Positions 1 through 8,746 of a stretch of DNA of 41,115 nucleotides are shown one piece after another. A program made the position numbers and the translations under genes. The stretch covers positions 1 through 41,115 of the forward strand of contig DOTD01000033.1 of assembly GCA_003513005.1 (NCBI GenBank), written 5' to 3'. Every line of letters starts with the position of its first letter. Positions within the stretch are counted from its first letter, which is position 1. The stretch comes from Desulfotomaculum sp. Lineage in GTDB: Bacteria > Bacillota > Desulfotomaculia > Desulfotomaculales > Nap2-2B. The notes under the pieces are model-generated. The model ran no database searches. It had not been told where the DNA came from and saw nothing but the letters and a program-made list of their open reading frames with translations.

Positions 1-620
1 TTTTGAAAATAAAGCAAAATAGAACCCGGCAGAGTGAATACCATATATGTGCCCAGAAAATTTGGATGGGGCATGGTACCATAGCTGATTAAATCCTTTT
101 TAACAAAATCGTGCGGAACTAGATTAATTCCGGTATATTGAAGGAGGGCAATAACAGATACAACTGCAGCGGTAAAAATTAATGAGCTTAAGATTATTGG
201 CAGCTTATCTTTACTGCAGGTACTGGCTAAAATAAATAGTATTATGCAGCAAAAAATAGTGCTGGCGCCTGTATACCTGTAAGGGCTGCCTATCCAGGCT
301 GTTACCTGCACAGGCGCAAGAAATGATGAAATAATAATCAAAACAACAAACAAGGACAGCGGTATGAAAACCGGGTGGTTTATTGTCGTTCTATCCTTAA
401 TTAATATTATTAAAGCTATAATGGAGATAATAACCAAAATCACATATCTCGGGGCATAGAAATAATTTGGCGGCACAACCCCTCCCGGAAAACTGATATA
501 GAATGGGTTTGGTATTACAACCAGGGGGTATACGGCAACCATAAACCAGAGGATTAAAAACCTTATATTAAATAATCCCTCTTTTTTATATGAGATAAAC
601 ATATCTTTTAGCTTATCCAT
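1..620 (-). CDS. O-antigen ligase / Wzy_C-like polymerase, N-terminal part (runs off left edge)
   Basis: This reading frame opens with ATG at 620 and has no stop before base 1, so about 206 N-terminal residues are visible. They form a series of hydrophobic segments (for example around VILVIISIIALIILI and FIPLSLFVVLIIISS), so this is a polytopic membrane protein. A motif near the left edge (GTMPHPNFLGTYM) matches the 'G-x-x-x-N-x-N-F-L-A-x-Y' region of the Wzy_C / O-antigen ligase family. Members join lipid-linked glycan to an acceptor (lipid A, S-layer protein or pilin) or polymerise repeat units outside the membrane. The ATG overlaps the stop of the upstream glycosyltransferase by 8 bases (ATGGATAA), with an AAGGAAGAG ribosome site in front, which indicates coupled translation. 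Ligase versus polymerase cannot be decided from this fragment. Confidence 0.7.
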   Translation of the reverse strand, partial: MDKLKDMFISYKKEGLFNIRFLILWFMVAVYPLVVIPNPFYISFPGGVVPPNYFYAPRYVILVIISIIALIILIKDRTTINHPVFIPLSLFVVLIIISSFLAPVQVTAWIGSPYRYTGASTIFCCIILFILASTCSKDKLPIILSSLIFTAAVVSVIALLQYTGINLVPHDFVKKDLISYGTMPHPNFLGTYMVFTLPGSILLYFQ

Positions 621-1749
621 CTTGCTCTTCCTTTTTCCCTGTATATTTTTCTGTTATAAAGTTATTTATCTGTGTTTTAAACCTTTCACTGTTAAACAAA
701 TCAGCATTGTTTTTAAGCGCTTCCAATTTGAACTTATCCTCTATTCGCAGGAAACTCCGGATGGCTTCGTTTAAGGAACTTACAGACTGCTCCCTGAAAA
801 AAACTCCGGTTGCCTGGAACCAGTTATTATCGCAAGCCGGTACAACGGTTTCTAACACGCCGCCTTTGCCATAAGCAATAACAGGCGTGCCGCAGGCTTG
901 CGCCTCGACAGGAACTATTCCAAAATCCTCTTCGGCGGCAAAAACCAGCGCCCGCGCTTTGGACATCATCTCTTTCACAATATTGTTTTCCTGGTAGCCT
1001 AAAAACCTGATATTTTCCCCCGCCGCCTGGACACATTTTTTTAACTGGGGCCCGTCCCCAATTACAACCAGGGGCAGGCCGAGTTCCGTGAAAGAAGTTA
1101 CAACAAGGTCTGCGCGCTTATAGGGCACAAGTCTTGAAACAAATAGAAAGAAATCCTCTTTCTTACATACGGGCCAGTTTGTTTCCACAGGCGGGTAAAT
1201 AACATCCGCTTTTCTCCGGTAAACGCGCCAGATTCTTCTGGCTGTATATTGCGAATTGGCGATGAAAAAATCCACCCTGTTTGCCGTAAGAGAATCCCAC
1301 TGACGAAGGTAGTGGAGGAAAAAGCGGGCGGCCGTGCCCTTTACCCCCCTGTCCAAACCGTGATCCTTCAGGTATTCATGGGTCAGATCCCAGGCATAGC
1401 GCATGGGCGTGTGGCAATAGCAGATATGCATCTGACCTGCCCGGGTAAGAACGCCCTTGGCGGCGGCATGGCTGCTGGACAGAATCAGATCGTAATCCTT
1501 AAGGTCAAACTGTTCAAAGGCTAACGGATAAAGAGGAAGGTACTTCCGATACCATTTCTGCGCTCTGGGGAAACGCTGCAAAAAAGAAGCATGTACCCGG
1601 TTGTGGTCAAAGCCTAGTTCCTGAGCGCTTTCAGGGTTATAAACCAGAGTATAAAGCGGGGCTTCGGGGAAAAGCCCGTGAAAAATTTTCAGGCACTTCT
1701 CGGCGCCTGCTATTGTAACTAACCAGTCGTGAACAAGAGCAGTTTTCAT
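613..1749 (-). CDS. Glycosyltransferase family 4 (GT-B), WbaZ-like
   Basis: This 378-residue protein is a retaining GT-B glycosyltransferase that would add a sugar from a nucleotide donor to the lipid-linked glycan on the cytoplasmic face. The N-terminal domain begins MKTALVHDWL and contains the CYCHTPMRYAWD block common in mannosyl- and rhamnosyl-transferases of the WbaZ type. The C-terminal domain has LFVSRLVPYKRAD and the E-x7-E donor motif (Glu274 and Glu282 in EEDFGIVPVE). Length is normal for the family. It sits between another GT4 gene and the ligase-like gene and overlaps the latter by 8 bases. The sugar donor and acceptor cannot be read from sequence. Confidence 0.85.
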   Translation of the reverse strand: MKTALVHDWLVTIAGAEKCLKIFHGLFPEAPLYTLVYNPESAQELGFDHNRVHASFLQRFPRAQKWYRKYLPLYPLAFEQFDLKDYDLILSSSHAAAKGVLTRAGQMHICYCHTPMRYAWDLTHEYLKDHGLDRGVKGTAARFFLHYLRQWDSLTANRVDFFIANSQYTARRIWRVYRRKADVIYPPVETNWPVCKKEDFFLFVSRLVPYKRADLVVTSFTELGLPLVVIGDGPQLKKCVQAAGENIRFLGYQENNIVKEMMSKARALVFAAEEDFGIVPVEAQACGTPVIAYGKGGVLETVVPACDNNWFQATGVFFREQSVSSLNEAIRSFLRIEDKFKLEALKNNADLFNSERFKTQINNFITEKYTGKKEEQDG

Positions 1750-1767
1750 AAGCCGCTGACCTGCTTT

Positions 1768-2853
1768 TCATTCATAAACTTTAAGGAGTTCGCCCAGCAT
1801 CTGATCAGTTTGAAATCTCTCCTCATATATTTTTTTGCCGTTTGTGCCAAGTGTTTGTGATTTTGCCGGATTATTTTTCAGATCCAAAATATACCGGACT
1901 GCTGTTTCGGGATTGCTTAAAGGATAAAGAAAACCGTTTGAGCCATCCGTTACCACTTCGTTATTCCCGGCTGTATCTGTGGCTATTATAGGAACGCCCG
2001 CCGCCGCAGATTCAATTAAAGTTAAAGGCAGGCCTTCTTTTAGCGAAGTTGACAGATAAACATGGGCGTACTTGAAGAGTTTTACCGCTTCTAATTTAGG
2101 CCCTAAAAAATATATGTTGGATAAATTTCTGTTCTGGGCTTCTCTTTCAAGAGCCGATCTTTCAGGTCCATCTCCTACAATAGCGAAGATAACCCCTGAA
2201 TCCCGTCTTTTTATTGCTTCCGCTATTTTCAATACCAGGCTGCTGTTCTTTGCGCTGTCAAAACGTGAAATATGTAAAACAACAAAGGAATTACCTGCTG
2301 CTTCCTTAAAGCTGTTGTCTTCAAAACCCGATAAATCAGGGCTTTCGATACCATTGAAAACAAGCGAGCTTTTTTGCGGTCTGCAAATACCCAATTTAAC
2401 GGCTTCAGCCAACTCTGCCCTTGATACGCAGATAAATTTGTCCGTAAAACCTGTTAAGAGCCTTTCTGCTTTCAATTGAATGAAATTAGACAGCTTTTTT
2501 TCTTCATAATGCAGTCCGTGAAAGGTGTGGACAACTCTAAGATCATTTTTAAATATTTTTAATAACCTTGCGTAAATACCTGCCCCTTTTCCGTGCGAAT
2601 GAACAATATTCATATCTCGTGAACGCAGCAAGGAAACCAGCTGTAAAAAACTTTTCAGCGAGAATTTCCGGTGGGGAATTTCGAACAATCTGCCCGGTCC
2701 TATGATTGATTCATAAAGTCCCCAGTAGGGAAAAGAACGCGGGCATGCCGTATAGATTTCAAAATACTTGTTGAAACCCTTGATTAATGTAAACATGTGT
2801 TCAGGGCCGCCGCCAAAATCAGCCCTGGCCGAAATATATAAAAGACGCTTCAA
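1768..2853 (-). CDS. Glycosyltransferase family 4 (GT-B)
   Basis: This 361-residue GT4 enzyme opens with a typical glycine-rich acceptor loop (SARADFGGGPEHM). The C-terminal donor half has a VVLHISRF block, then AIVGDGPE, and an E-x7-E motif in KEGLPLTLIESAAAG. The start is a TTG at 2853, with GGGG about five bases upstream and no better ATG. It lies 20 bases after the GT2 gene and 18 before the next GT4 gene, in the same run. The role is transfer of one sugar during assembly of the surface glycan. The specific linkage is unknown. Confidence 0.83.
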   Translation of the reverse strand: MKRLLYISARADFGGGPEHMFTLIKGFNKYFEIYTACPRSFPYWGLYESIIGPGRLFEIPHRKFSLKSFLQLVSLLRSRDMNIVHSHGKGAGIYARLLKIFKNDLRVVHTFHGLHYEEKKLSNFIQLKAERLLTGFTDKFICVSRAELAEAVKLGICRPQKSSLVFNGIESPDLSGFEDNSFKEAAGNSFVVLHISRFDSAKNSSLVLKIAEAIKRRDSGVIFAIVGDGPERSALEREAQNRNLSNIYFLGPKLEAVKLFKYAHVYLSTSLKEGLPLTLIESAAAGVPIIATDTAGNNEVVTDGSNGFLYPLSNPETAVRYILDLKNNPAKSQTLGTNGKKIYEERFQTDQMLGELLKVYE

Positions 2854-2873
2854 AATTACCCCGGCCTTGTTTT

Positions 2874-3758
2874 TTAGGATAATCTTTTTCTTGCAAGATA
2901 ATTAATGTGGTTTAAGAGCTGCCTATATTTTTTAGCGTAACTGCAGGAATACTTGATTGCCTGTTTAAATCTGAAGCGCTTTAAAAGTATATTTAAATTG
3001 CTTAAAAAGAGCATGCAGACCTTATTTTTAAACTGGCCGGCTTCTTCTTTTGAAACACCTTCTAAAAGCCTGATATTTTTTTCTATAACGTATAGCTTTT
3101 CTTCAATGTCCTTTTCCCAGTGGGTAAAGGTAAAACAGTTCTGATGTTTCCTATAAACAGCCAGAGGATTGGCTAAGCAGAAAGCTTTGTACTTGTGCGT
3201 AAATCTCAAAAACAGATCATATTCTTCGGCAATGGTCAGCGATGAATCAAAACCGCCGATCAGGTCATATTTGTCTTTTTTTAAAACAGCGGTCAGGCAG
3301 GGTATGAAATTATATCTGGTTAACAGGTTGAAAAAAATATTTTCTTGAAACGGTTTATATTCGTCAAAAAAGGTGGCGCCTTTTGGAGTACTGTCGCTGC
3401 TGATATAGCAATCGGAAAAAACGAGGTCGATTTCCGGGTTGTTTTCCAGGAAAAAAATCTGCTTTTCGAGCTTTTCCGGCAGCCAGACGTCATCACAGTC
3501 AAGCAGCGCAATATATTTGCCCTGCGCTTCCCCGATAGCCTTATTTCTGGCCTCGCCAAGCGGCAGAAAACTTTCACCGCGGAAATAACGAAGCGGGGCG
3601 CCGAAGCTCTTCGCGATTTGAGCACTGTTGTCGGTTGACTGGTTATCCCAAAAAATTATTTCGTAATCTCTAAATGTCTGCCGGGAAACGCTGTCCAGCG
3701 CTTCCTGCAGATAGTCACCGCAATTATGGCAGTTCATTATGATGCTGACTTTTGGCAT
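2874..3758 (-). CDS. Glycosyltransferase family 2 (GT-A)
   Basis: This 294-residue inverting GT-A enzyme has the usual opening VSIIMNCHNCGDYLQEALDS, a nucleotide-binding stretch (IIFWDNQSTDNS) and the metal-binding acidic motif LLDCDDVW (Asp87, Asp89, Asp90). The C-terminal third is basic and amphipathic, which may attach it to the membrane. ATG start. A 77-base gap without obvious signals separates it from the epimerase gene upstream. It should add one sugar to the lipid-linked intermediate. Donor and acceptor are not predictable. Confidence 0.85.
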   Translation of the reverse strand: MPKVSIIMNCHNCGDYLQEALDSVSRQTFRDYEIIFWDNQSTDNSAQIAKSFGAPLRYFRGESFLPLGEARNKAIGEAQGKYIALLDCDDVWLPEKLEKQIFFLENNPEIDLVFSDCYISSDSTPKGATFFDEYKPFQENIFFNLLTRYNFIPCLTAVLKKDKYDLIGGFDSSLTIAEEYDLFLRFTHKYKAFCLANPLAVYRKHQNCFTFTHWEKDIEEKLYVIEKNIRLLEGVSKEEAGQFKNKVCMLFLSNLNILLKRFRFKQAIKYSCSYAKKYRQLLNHINYLARKRLS

Positions 3759-3835
3759 ACCGGCTTTACACCTGCCCTAACTGATCACTACTTTGAAAAT
3801 AGCTTGCATAGAGGAATTTTAAAGCCCATTCGGAA

Positions 3836-4285
3836 TTAGCCGTGGCGGATATTCCAATCATAGGGTATTTCCTTTGCAAAGGGACTAATCCTTAATATTT
3901 CACCGGGATCATGGGGATGTGAAGCGCAATTGGCTACAATAGCCTGTTTTATGCCTATACCCTTAAATCCGTTGTAGATTAAAGGCGGTATTTTAACAAG
4001 TACATAGTTGTCTTCACCAACAAACAACTCCTGTACAGACCCTTTTGTTACCGAATTTTCCCTCGAATCATAAAGCACGAGCTTAATCATACCGGAAACC
4101 ACGGCATAATTCAGCGTCATTTTCTTATGCAGGTGCCAGGCTTTAATCGCCCACGGGTAGACGACGGAAAAGTAAATTTCCCCGAACTGCTCGAAGTGGG
4201 GATCGTCGGCGCGCAGCATATGCATTACAGCGCCGCGTTCATCAGGTATCTTTCTTAGCGGTATTACTTGTACTCCCTCAATCAT
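3836..4285 (-). CDS. RmlC-like cupin, nucleotide-4-keto-6-deoxyhexose 3- or 3,5-epimerase family
   Basis: This 149-residue protein is a single cupin fold of the dTDP-4-dehydrorhamnose 3,5-epimerase superfamily, shorter than classical RmlC (about 180). Diagnostic stretches are IPDERGAVMHML at the N terminus, the AWHLHKKMTLNY active-site region with its histidines, VSGMIKLVLYDSRENS, and IPPLIYNGFKGIG near the end. Its start overlaps the stop of the CDP-glucose 4,6-dehydratase by four bases (ATGA). The natural inference is that it epimerises the CDP-4-keto-6-deoxyglucose made by that enzyme, rather than a dTDP sugar. The Tyr/Asp general acid of classical RmlC is not obviously placed, so 3-only epimerisation is possible. 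Confidence 0.75.
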   Translation of the reverse strand: MIEGVQVIPLRKIPDERGAVMHMLRADDPHFEQFGEIYFSVVYPWAIKAWHLHKKMTLNYAVVSGMIKLVLYDSRENSVTKGSVQELFVGEDNYVLVKIPPLIYNGFKGIGIKQAIVANCASHPHDPGEILRISPFAKEIPYDWNIRHG

Positions 4286-5280
4286 CGGTTTGCCTTTCCG
4301 TATTTAAAAAATTCCGTATACCAGCTTATGGTTTCTTGGAGGCCCTTTTCAATGCTGCGCCGGGGGCTCCAGCCCAGGATTCTTCTGGTCTTTTCCGTTG
4401 AAAGAAATTGCTTTTTAATCTCACTGCCCGCTTCTCCCAAAACTACCGGTTTTAGATCCTGCCTTCCCATAAGCTCAAGGATTTTATTGGTCAGTTCCAG
4501 GACAGTCAGTTGAATTTCATTGCTGAAGTTGAATGCCTCGCCGTGCAGCGGGTGTTGGTCCATCTTTTCAGCCAGACAAAGATAGGCGTCAACCGCATCC
4601 AAAATATACAGGTAGTCCCTTACATAACTGCCGTCGCTGCGGATTACCGGCTTTTCGTTAAAAAAAACCGAACGGATTGTGCCCGGGACGATACGGTTGA
4701 AATTCAGGTCACCCCCGCCGTAGAAGTTGCCGCACCTTGTCACGCAGACGGGCAGTCCGTATGTATTGAAGTAGCTGTGTGCGATCATGTCGGCGCAGCT
4801 TTTTGATACATCATAGGGATGCGAGCCCTGAAGAGGCATTTCTTCACTATACGGCAATACATCCTGGTCTCCGTAAGCCTTATCACTGGAGGCAACGATG
4901 ATCCTATTTACATTGTGATTTTTGCGGCAGGCCTCCAGCAGGTTCCAAGTTCCTTCAATATTAGCCTTAAAGGTTGATACCGGGTTGTTGTTGGCGATGG
5001 TGACAATGGTCTGGGCAGCCAGGTGAAAAACTGTCTCTATCTCATATTCGTTGAGAACCCTTTCCAACAGCAGGTAATTTTCAATTTCTCCATGCACGGA
5101 AACAATCAGCTTGTCCAGGCCCAAACTGAAAAAATTGGCTTTGGGCACATCGTCCCTGACCAACCCGACAACGCTGGCTCCCCGGTTGACCAACTCTTTA
5201 GCCAGCCAGGCTCCCAACAGGCCTGTGCATCCGGTTATAAATACGTTTTTGCGGCTCCACCTGTCATTCAGTGTATTCAT
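4282..5280 (-). CDS. rfbG: CDP-glucose 4,6-dehydratase
   Basis: This is an extended short-chain dehydrogenase that converts CDP-D-glucose to CDP-4-keto-6-deoxy-D-glucose using bound NAD. The Rossmann motif is VFITGCTGLLGAW, the catalytic stretch is ASSDKAYGD followed by YDVSKSCAD (Y-x3-K), and VTRCGNFYGGGDLNFNRIVPG is characteristic of the CDP-glucose enzyme. I chose the ATG at 5280 (MNTLNDRW, 332 residues) because family members begin just before the Rossmann strand and AAAGGA lies upstream. An ATG at 5307, overlapping the end of rfbF by seven bases, is the alternative. Longer extensions run into rfbF. It is directly downstream of rfbF, so the pair forms the CDP-glucose branch. Confidence 0.9.
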   Translation of the reverse strand: MNTLNDRWSRKNVFITGCTGLLGAWLAKELVNRGASVVGLVRDDVPKANFFSLGLDKLIVSVHGEIENYLLLERVLNEYEIETVFHLAAQTIVTIANNNPVSTFKANIEGTWNLLEACRKNHNVNRIIVASSDKAYGDQDVLPYSEEMPLQGSHPYDVSKSCADMIAHSYFNTYGLPVCVTRCGNFYGGGDLNFNRIVPGTIRSVFFNEKPVIRSDGSYVRDYLYILDAVDAYLCLAEKMDQHPLHGEAFNFSNEIQLTVLELTNKILELMGRQDLKPVVLGEAGSEIKKQFLSTEKTRRILGWSPRRSIEKGLQETISWYTEFFKYGKANR

Positions 5281-5300
5281 GCAAATACTTCCGGTCCTTT

Positions 5301-6083
5301 TTACCATGTCTTCCAGAAGGCTTTTTCGCTCTTCCAGAGTTTGTTCAGATATTCGACGTCCCTGTATGTATCCATGCAAGCCCATGAGCCGTCATGCATA
5401 TAGACCATCAGCTCTCCTTGCGCAGCCATTTCTTCCAGGGGGCCTTTTTCAAAATCACAGCTGTCGTCTTCATTCAAGTAATTAAAAAGATTTTTATTAA
5501 AAACAAAAAAACCCCCGTTGATCAGACCGGCTGAAGTCTGCGGTTTCTCAGAAAAGAGAGTTGCCCTGTTTTCTTCCACGACCAGTTCCCCAAATAAGGA
5601 CGGCGGCCTTACGCCTGTAACCGTGCCCGTCCGGCCATGCTGCAGGTGAAAAGACAATAATTTCTTAAGATCGACATTTCCTATGCCGTCACCGTAAGTG
5701 ACCATAAAGACATCACTGTCAATATATTTTTCAATCTTTTTTAAGCGGGCGCCTTTTAAAGAACTCTTGCCTGTATCCACAAGGGTGACGCTCCAGTTGT
5801 TTTCACCCAGATCATTGTGCATGGTAATAGATTTCTGGGCGCCGAACTTGATGGTGAAATCATTATTCAGTATTTCATAGTTATAAAAATAATCTTTGAT
5901 CATTTCACCCTTGTACCCCAGGCAGAGTATAAAATCAGAAAATCCGCAGCTGGCATATATTTTCATGATATGCCAGAGGATTGGCCTGTTGCCTATCTGT
6001 ACCATCGGTTTTGGCCTGTATTCAGTTTCCTCTTTTAATCTTGTGCCCAGCCCGCCGCATAAAATAACTGCTTTAGTTTTCAT
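5301..6083 (-). CDS. rfbF: Glucose-1-phosphate cytidylyltransferase
   Basis: This enzyme joins CTP and glucose-1-phosphate to form CDP-glucose. It has the nucleotidyltransferase signature AVILCGGLGTRLKEETEYRPKPMVQIG at its start, the GYKGEMIKDYF block specific to RfbF, and the metal-site aspartate in MVTYGDGIG. The ATG at 6083 gives 260 residues, the usual family length, and has GGAG eight bases upstream. A longer frame from 6113 would overlap the aminotransferase gene. It lies five bases after that gene and just before rfbG. Confidence 0.92.
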   Translation of the reverse strand: MKTKAVILCGGLGTRLKEETEYRPKPMVQIGNRPILWHIMKIYASCGFSDFILCLGYKGEMIKDYFYNYEILNNDFTIKFGAQKSITMHNDLGENNWSVTLVDTGKSSLKGARLKKIEKYIDSDVFMVTYGDGIGNVDLKKLLSFHLQHGRTGTVTGVRPPSLFGELVVEENRATLFSEKPQTSAGLINGGFFVFNKNLFNYLNEDDSCDFEKGPLEEMAAQGELMVYMHDGSWACMDTYRDVEYLNKLWKSEKAFWKTW

Positions 6084-6088
6084 GGCTT

Positions 6089-7210
6089 TTACTCCGTTGT
6101 TATACTTGCCCATGACTTTACCCCCTCGATTACTTTTTCAACATCTTCGTCGGACAGCCTGCAATGCAGGGGTAAAGTCAGGATTTCCTCAAAGACCTTT
6201 TCCGTCACAGGCAAAAACGTCTTTTCTTCTTTGTAAAAAGAGTGAAAGTGATTGGGAATATAGTTTATAGCGGTTTCTATGTCCCTTTCTTTGAGAAAAG
6301 ACATCAGATTATTGCGCTGGCCGTTTTGAACAAGAATAACATAAATATGAGGGAATACATCAGTATAATTTACATTTAAACATCTGATCAGGGGAAGGCT
6401 TTGAAAAGCAGCATCGTACTCTAAGCAGATCTGCCTTCTCCTGGCTGCAAAAGCGTCAGCCTTTCCAAGCTGCGCGAGGCCGATGGCGGCGTTAATATTA
6501 CTCATATGATAACGAAAGCCCTGTGTTCTTACTTCGTAAAACCAGCTTCTTTCTCTCCAGTCAGAAACGTGTGTCTTGCGATCCATCCCAAGCAGTCTTT
6601 TTTGTTTGATTAATTCCATCAAGTCATTGTCCCGGCTGACAATTGCCCCGCCTTCACCGCAGGTTATATTCTTAATCGAATCAAAGCTGAAGCAGGTAAG
6701 ATCGCCGAAACTGCCGATTTTTTTACCCTTATAAAAAGAACCGAAGGCGTGAGCGGCGTCTTCTACAATTTTCAGGTTATATTCCTCGCCGATTTTTAAC
6801 AAAGAATCCATGTCACAGGGATTTCCGCCGTAGTGCACCGGCATAATGGCTTTTGTTCTGCCGGTTATCCTATTCCTGACGTCATCAAGATCGATCAGCA
6901 GTGTATCCCCGCTGACTTCACAGGCCACCGGCCTTGCTCCTGTGGCTGAAACGGCCTGAAAGGAGGCCACAAAAGTCAACGACGGGACAATCACCTCGTC
7001 CCCCGGGCCCAATCCCAGAGCATCCAAAGCCAGATGAAGCGCGGAAGTGCCGCTATTTACAGCCGCTGCCTGCCCGCCGCCCAAATAAGCGGCCAACTTT
7101 TCTTCAAACTCGACAACTTTGGAAGCCATGCCGAAGTAACCGTAACCAAAAGCGTCCTCTACCTGGGCAAGTTCTTCTTTGCCAAGGCATCCCTGAGATA
7201 CCTTTATCAT
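6089..7210 (-). CDS. DegT/DnrJ/EryC1/StrS-family PLP aminotransferase (sugar aminotransferase)
   Basis: This 373-residue protein is a fold-type I PLP enzyme of the sugar aminotransferase family. It has NSGTSALHLAL for phosphate binding, IVEDAAHAFGS (the aspartate that contacts the PLP ring nitrogen), and Lys180 in CFSFDSIKNITCGEGG as the Schiff-base lysine. Because the lysine is present, it is a true aminotransferase and not an RfbH-type 3-dehydrase, in which this lysine is replaced by histidine. It stands directly upstream of rfbF-rfbG and the RmlC-like gene, so it most likely aminates a CDP-4-keto-6-deoxyhexose. It starts with ATG 39 bases after the radical SAM gene. Confidence 0.85.
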   Translation of the reverse strand: MIKVSQGCLGKEELAQVEDAFGYGYFGMASKVVEFEEKLAAYLGGGQAAAVNSGTSALHLALDALGLGPGDEVIVPSLTFVASFQAVSATGARPVACEVSGDTLLIDLDDVRNRITGRTKAIMPVHYGGNPCDMDSLLKIGEEYNLKIVEDAAHAFGSFYKGKKIGSFGDLTCFSFDSIKNITCGEGGAIVSRDNDLMELIKQKRLLGMDRKTHVSDWRERSWFYEVRTQGFRYHMSNINAAIGLAQLGKADAFAARRRQICLEYDAAFQSLPLIRCLNVNYTDVFPHIYVILVQNGQRNNLMSFLKERDIETAINYIPNHFHSFYKEEKTFLPVTEKVFEEILTLPLHCRLSDEDVEKVIEGVKSWASITTE

Positions 7211-7249
7211 CTATATTCCTTTCCGGAGCAGATTTGTTCTGTGCCGTAT

Positions 7250-8731
7250 CTAAGCATTTCTAAATATAGATTTCGGGTAAGAAACACAAATATTAATCAG
7301 CTTTTGAATTCCTTTTAAAATAAACTTGAAAGGCTGATCTTTAAAGAAAGAGATTATTAAATATCTCTTTCCCTTATTATAAATTTCTTTTAGCTTTTTG
7401 CCATCCCAGTCTTCTGTTGCAATACAAAAACTCCTGATATATAAATCGTCTAAGGAAAAATTATCCGGCAAATATTTTTTTTGAACACAGATATCATAAA
7501 GTTCGGACCCCGGGTATGGTGTTGCAATTGATATATGGGGAGAATAAATTTTCAAATCCCTGGCTAAACGAAAACTGTCCCAGATTTGTTCCTCTTTTTC
7601 TCCGGGCATTCCCATAACTAAAAACATCCCTACATCAAGCTGAATACTTCTGGCGTAATCCACAAGTGGTTTTATTCTATGTAATTTTACAGGCTTTTTA
7701 ATGATATTGTCCATAACGTATTGATTGCCTGTTTCTATGGGCAGATTTAATTTATAGCACCCACTTCTTTTCATTTTATAGATAATATTTTCATTTAAGG
7801 AATAAGCGGAAACACCATTTGGCGTGTCCCAAACGAAATTTAATTTTTCCTGGATCATTAAATCAAGTATTTTTTCAGTTCTTCCAACATTTAAGTTAAA
7901 GTTATCATCTTCAAATAATAATTCTTCAATTGCATAGGTGCTTTTAATCTGTTTCATTTCGGCGATTACATTTTCTGCCGACCGGCACCTGTATTTCTTC
8001 CCCCAGACCTGCTTCGCTGAACAAAAAGTACATTTTGCAGGACATCCCCTGGAAGTAATGATCGGTGAAAAACGCTCTTTTCTTCTGGTTCCATGCGACG
8101 CTGCTAAACCAAAATACTTTTCCATGTTTAGCAGATGCCTTGCTGGAAAAGGAAGTCCGTCCAAATCGGAGATGAACTTTGTTTTGGGCAGAATCCTAAT
8201 CGTGTTCTGGTCTTTAAACCCGATCCCGTCAAGAACAGACCTGTCGCTCTTACCCTCCAGCACATTAATTAAGTCGATCAGCGTATTTTCTCCTTCGCCG
8301 ATGACTGCATAATCTACATTTTGATCGGCTAAGACCATCTCCGGCAGAACAGTTGCGTGTGCCCCTCCGGCAACTGTAACAATATTTTTATTAACCTTTT
8401 TGGCCAGACTGAAAATTTTATGTGCATTTTCCCGTTGTTTTGTAAAAAGAACATTAACCCCAACAAGGTCGGGATCATACTGCCTGATGATTTCCTCAAT
8501 TTCTTCAAAAGGCAGGCCGATTCTGATTGTGTCTTTTCCAATCTCAGCCCTTTTTTCCCATCCTTCCACCAGGCAGTCTACAATCTTAGTCTGGATTCCG
8601 TTTCCCTCAAGAACAGCGCCTAAATAAGCAAGCCCCAGGGGCGGCAGCGGGTTTATGTCTATATTATCCTTAAATGTAAATGCAGGCGGGATAAATAAAA
8701 GGACTTTTTTAATTTTTTTCATTTTTTTCAT
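7250..8731 (-). CDS. B12-binding-domain radical SAM protein
   Basis: This 493-residue protein has an N-terminal cobalamin-binding-like domain (residues 10-160, with INPLPPLGLAYLGAVLE, VGVNVLFTKQ and VTVAGGAHATVLPE). A radical SAM domain follows, with the cluster motif Cys230-x3-Cys234-x2-Cys237 (RGCPAKCTFC). The classic DxHxxG cobalamin-ligand motif is not seen, so the corrin may be bound base-off without a histidine or not at all. Enzymes of this class methylate unactivated carbons or rearrange substrates. In glycan clusters they may modify a sugar or lipid carrier. The start at 8731 has AGGTGG upstream, and two further in-frame ATGs follow closely (MKKMKK). Confidence 0.8.
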   Translation of the reverse strand: MKKMKKIKKVLLFIPPAFTFKDNIDINPLPPLGLAYLGAVLEGNGIQTKIVDCLVEGWEKRAEIGKDTIRIGLPFEEIEEIIRQYDPDLVGVNVLFTKQRENAHKIFSLAKKVNKNIVTVAGGAHATVLPEMVLADQNVDYAVIGEGENTLIDLINVLEGKSDRSVLDGIGFKDQNTIRILPKTKFISDLDGLPFPARHLLNMEKYFGLAASHGTRRKERFSPIITSRGCPAKCTFCSAKQVWGKKYRCRSAENVIAEMKQIKSTYAIEELLFEDDNFNLNVGRTEKILDLMIQEKLNFVWDTPNGVSAYSLNENIIYKMKRSGCYKLNLPIETGNQYVMDNIIKKPVKLHRIKPLVDYARSIQLDVGMFLVMGMPGEKEEQIWDSFRLARDLKIYSPHISIATPYPGSELYDICVQKKYLPDNFSLDDLYIRSFCIATEDWDGKKLKEIYNKGKRYLIISFFKDQPFKFILKGIQKLINICVSYPKSIFRNA

Positions 8732-8746
8732 TTTGCAACCACCTGC

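Noticed and set aside
5281..5385. Longer start for the CDP-glucose dehydratase at 5385
   Set aside because: It would overlap most of the end of rfbF, and the added residues do not resemble the family.
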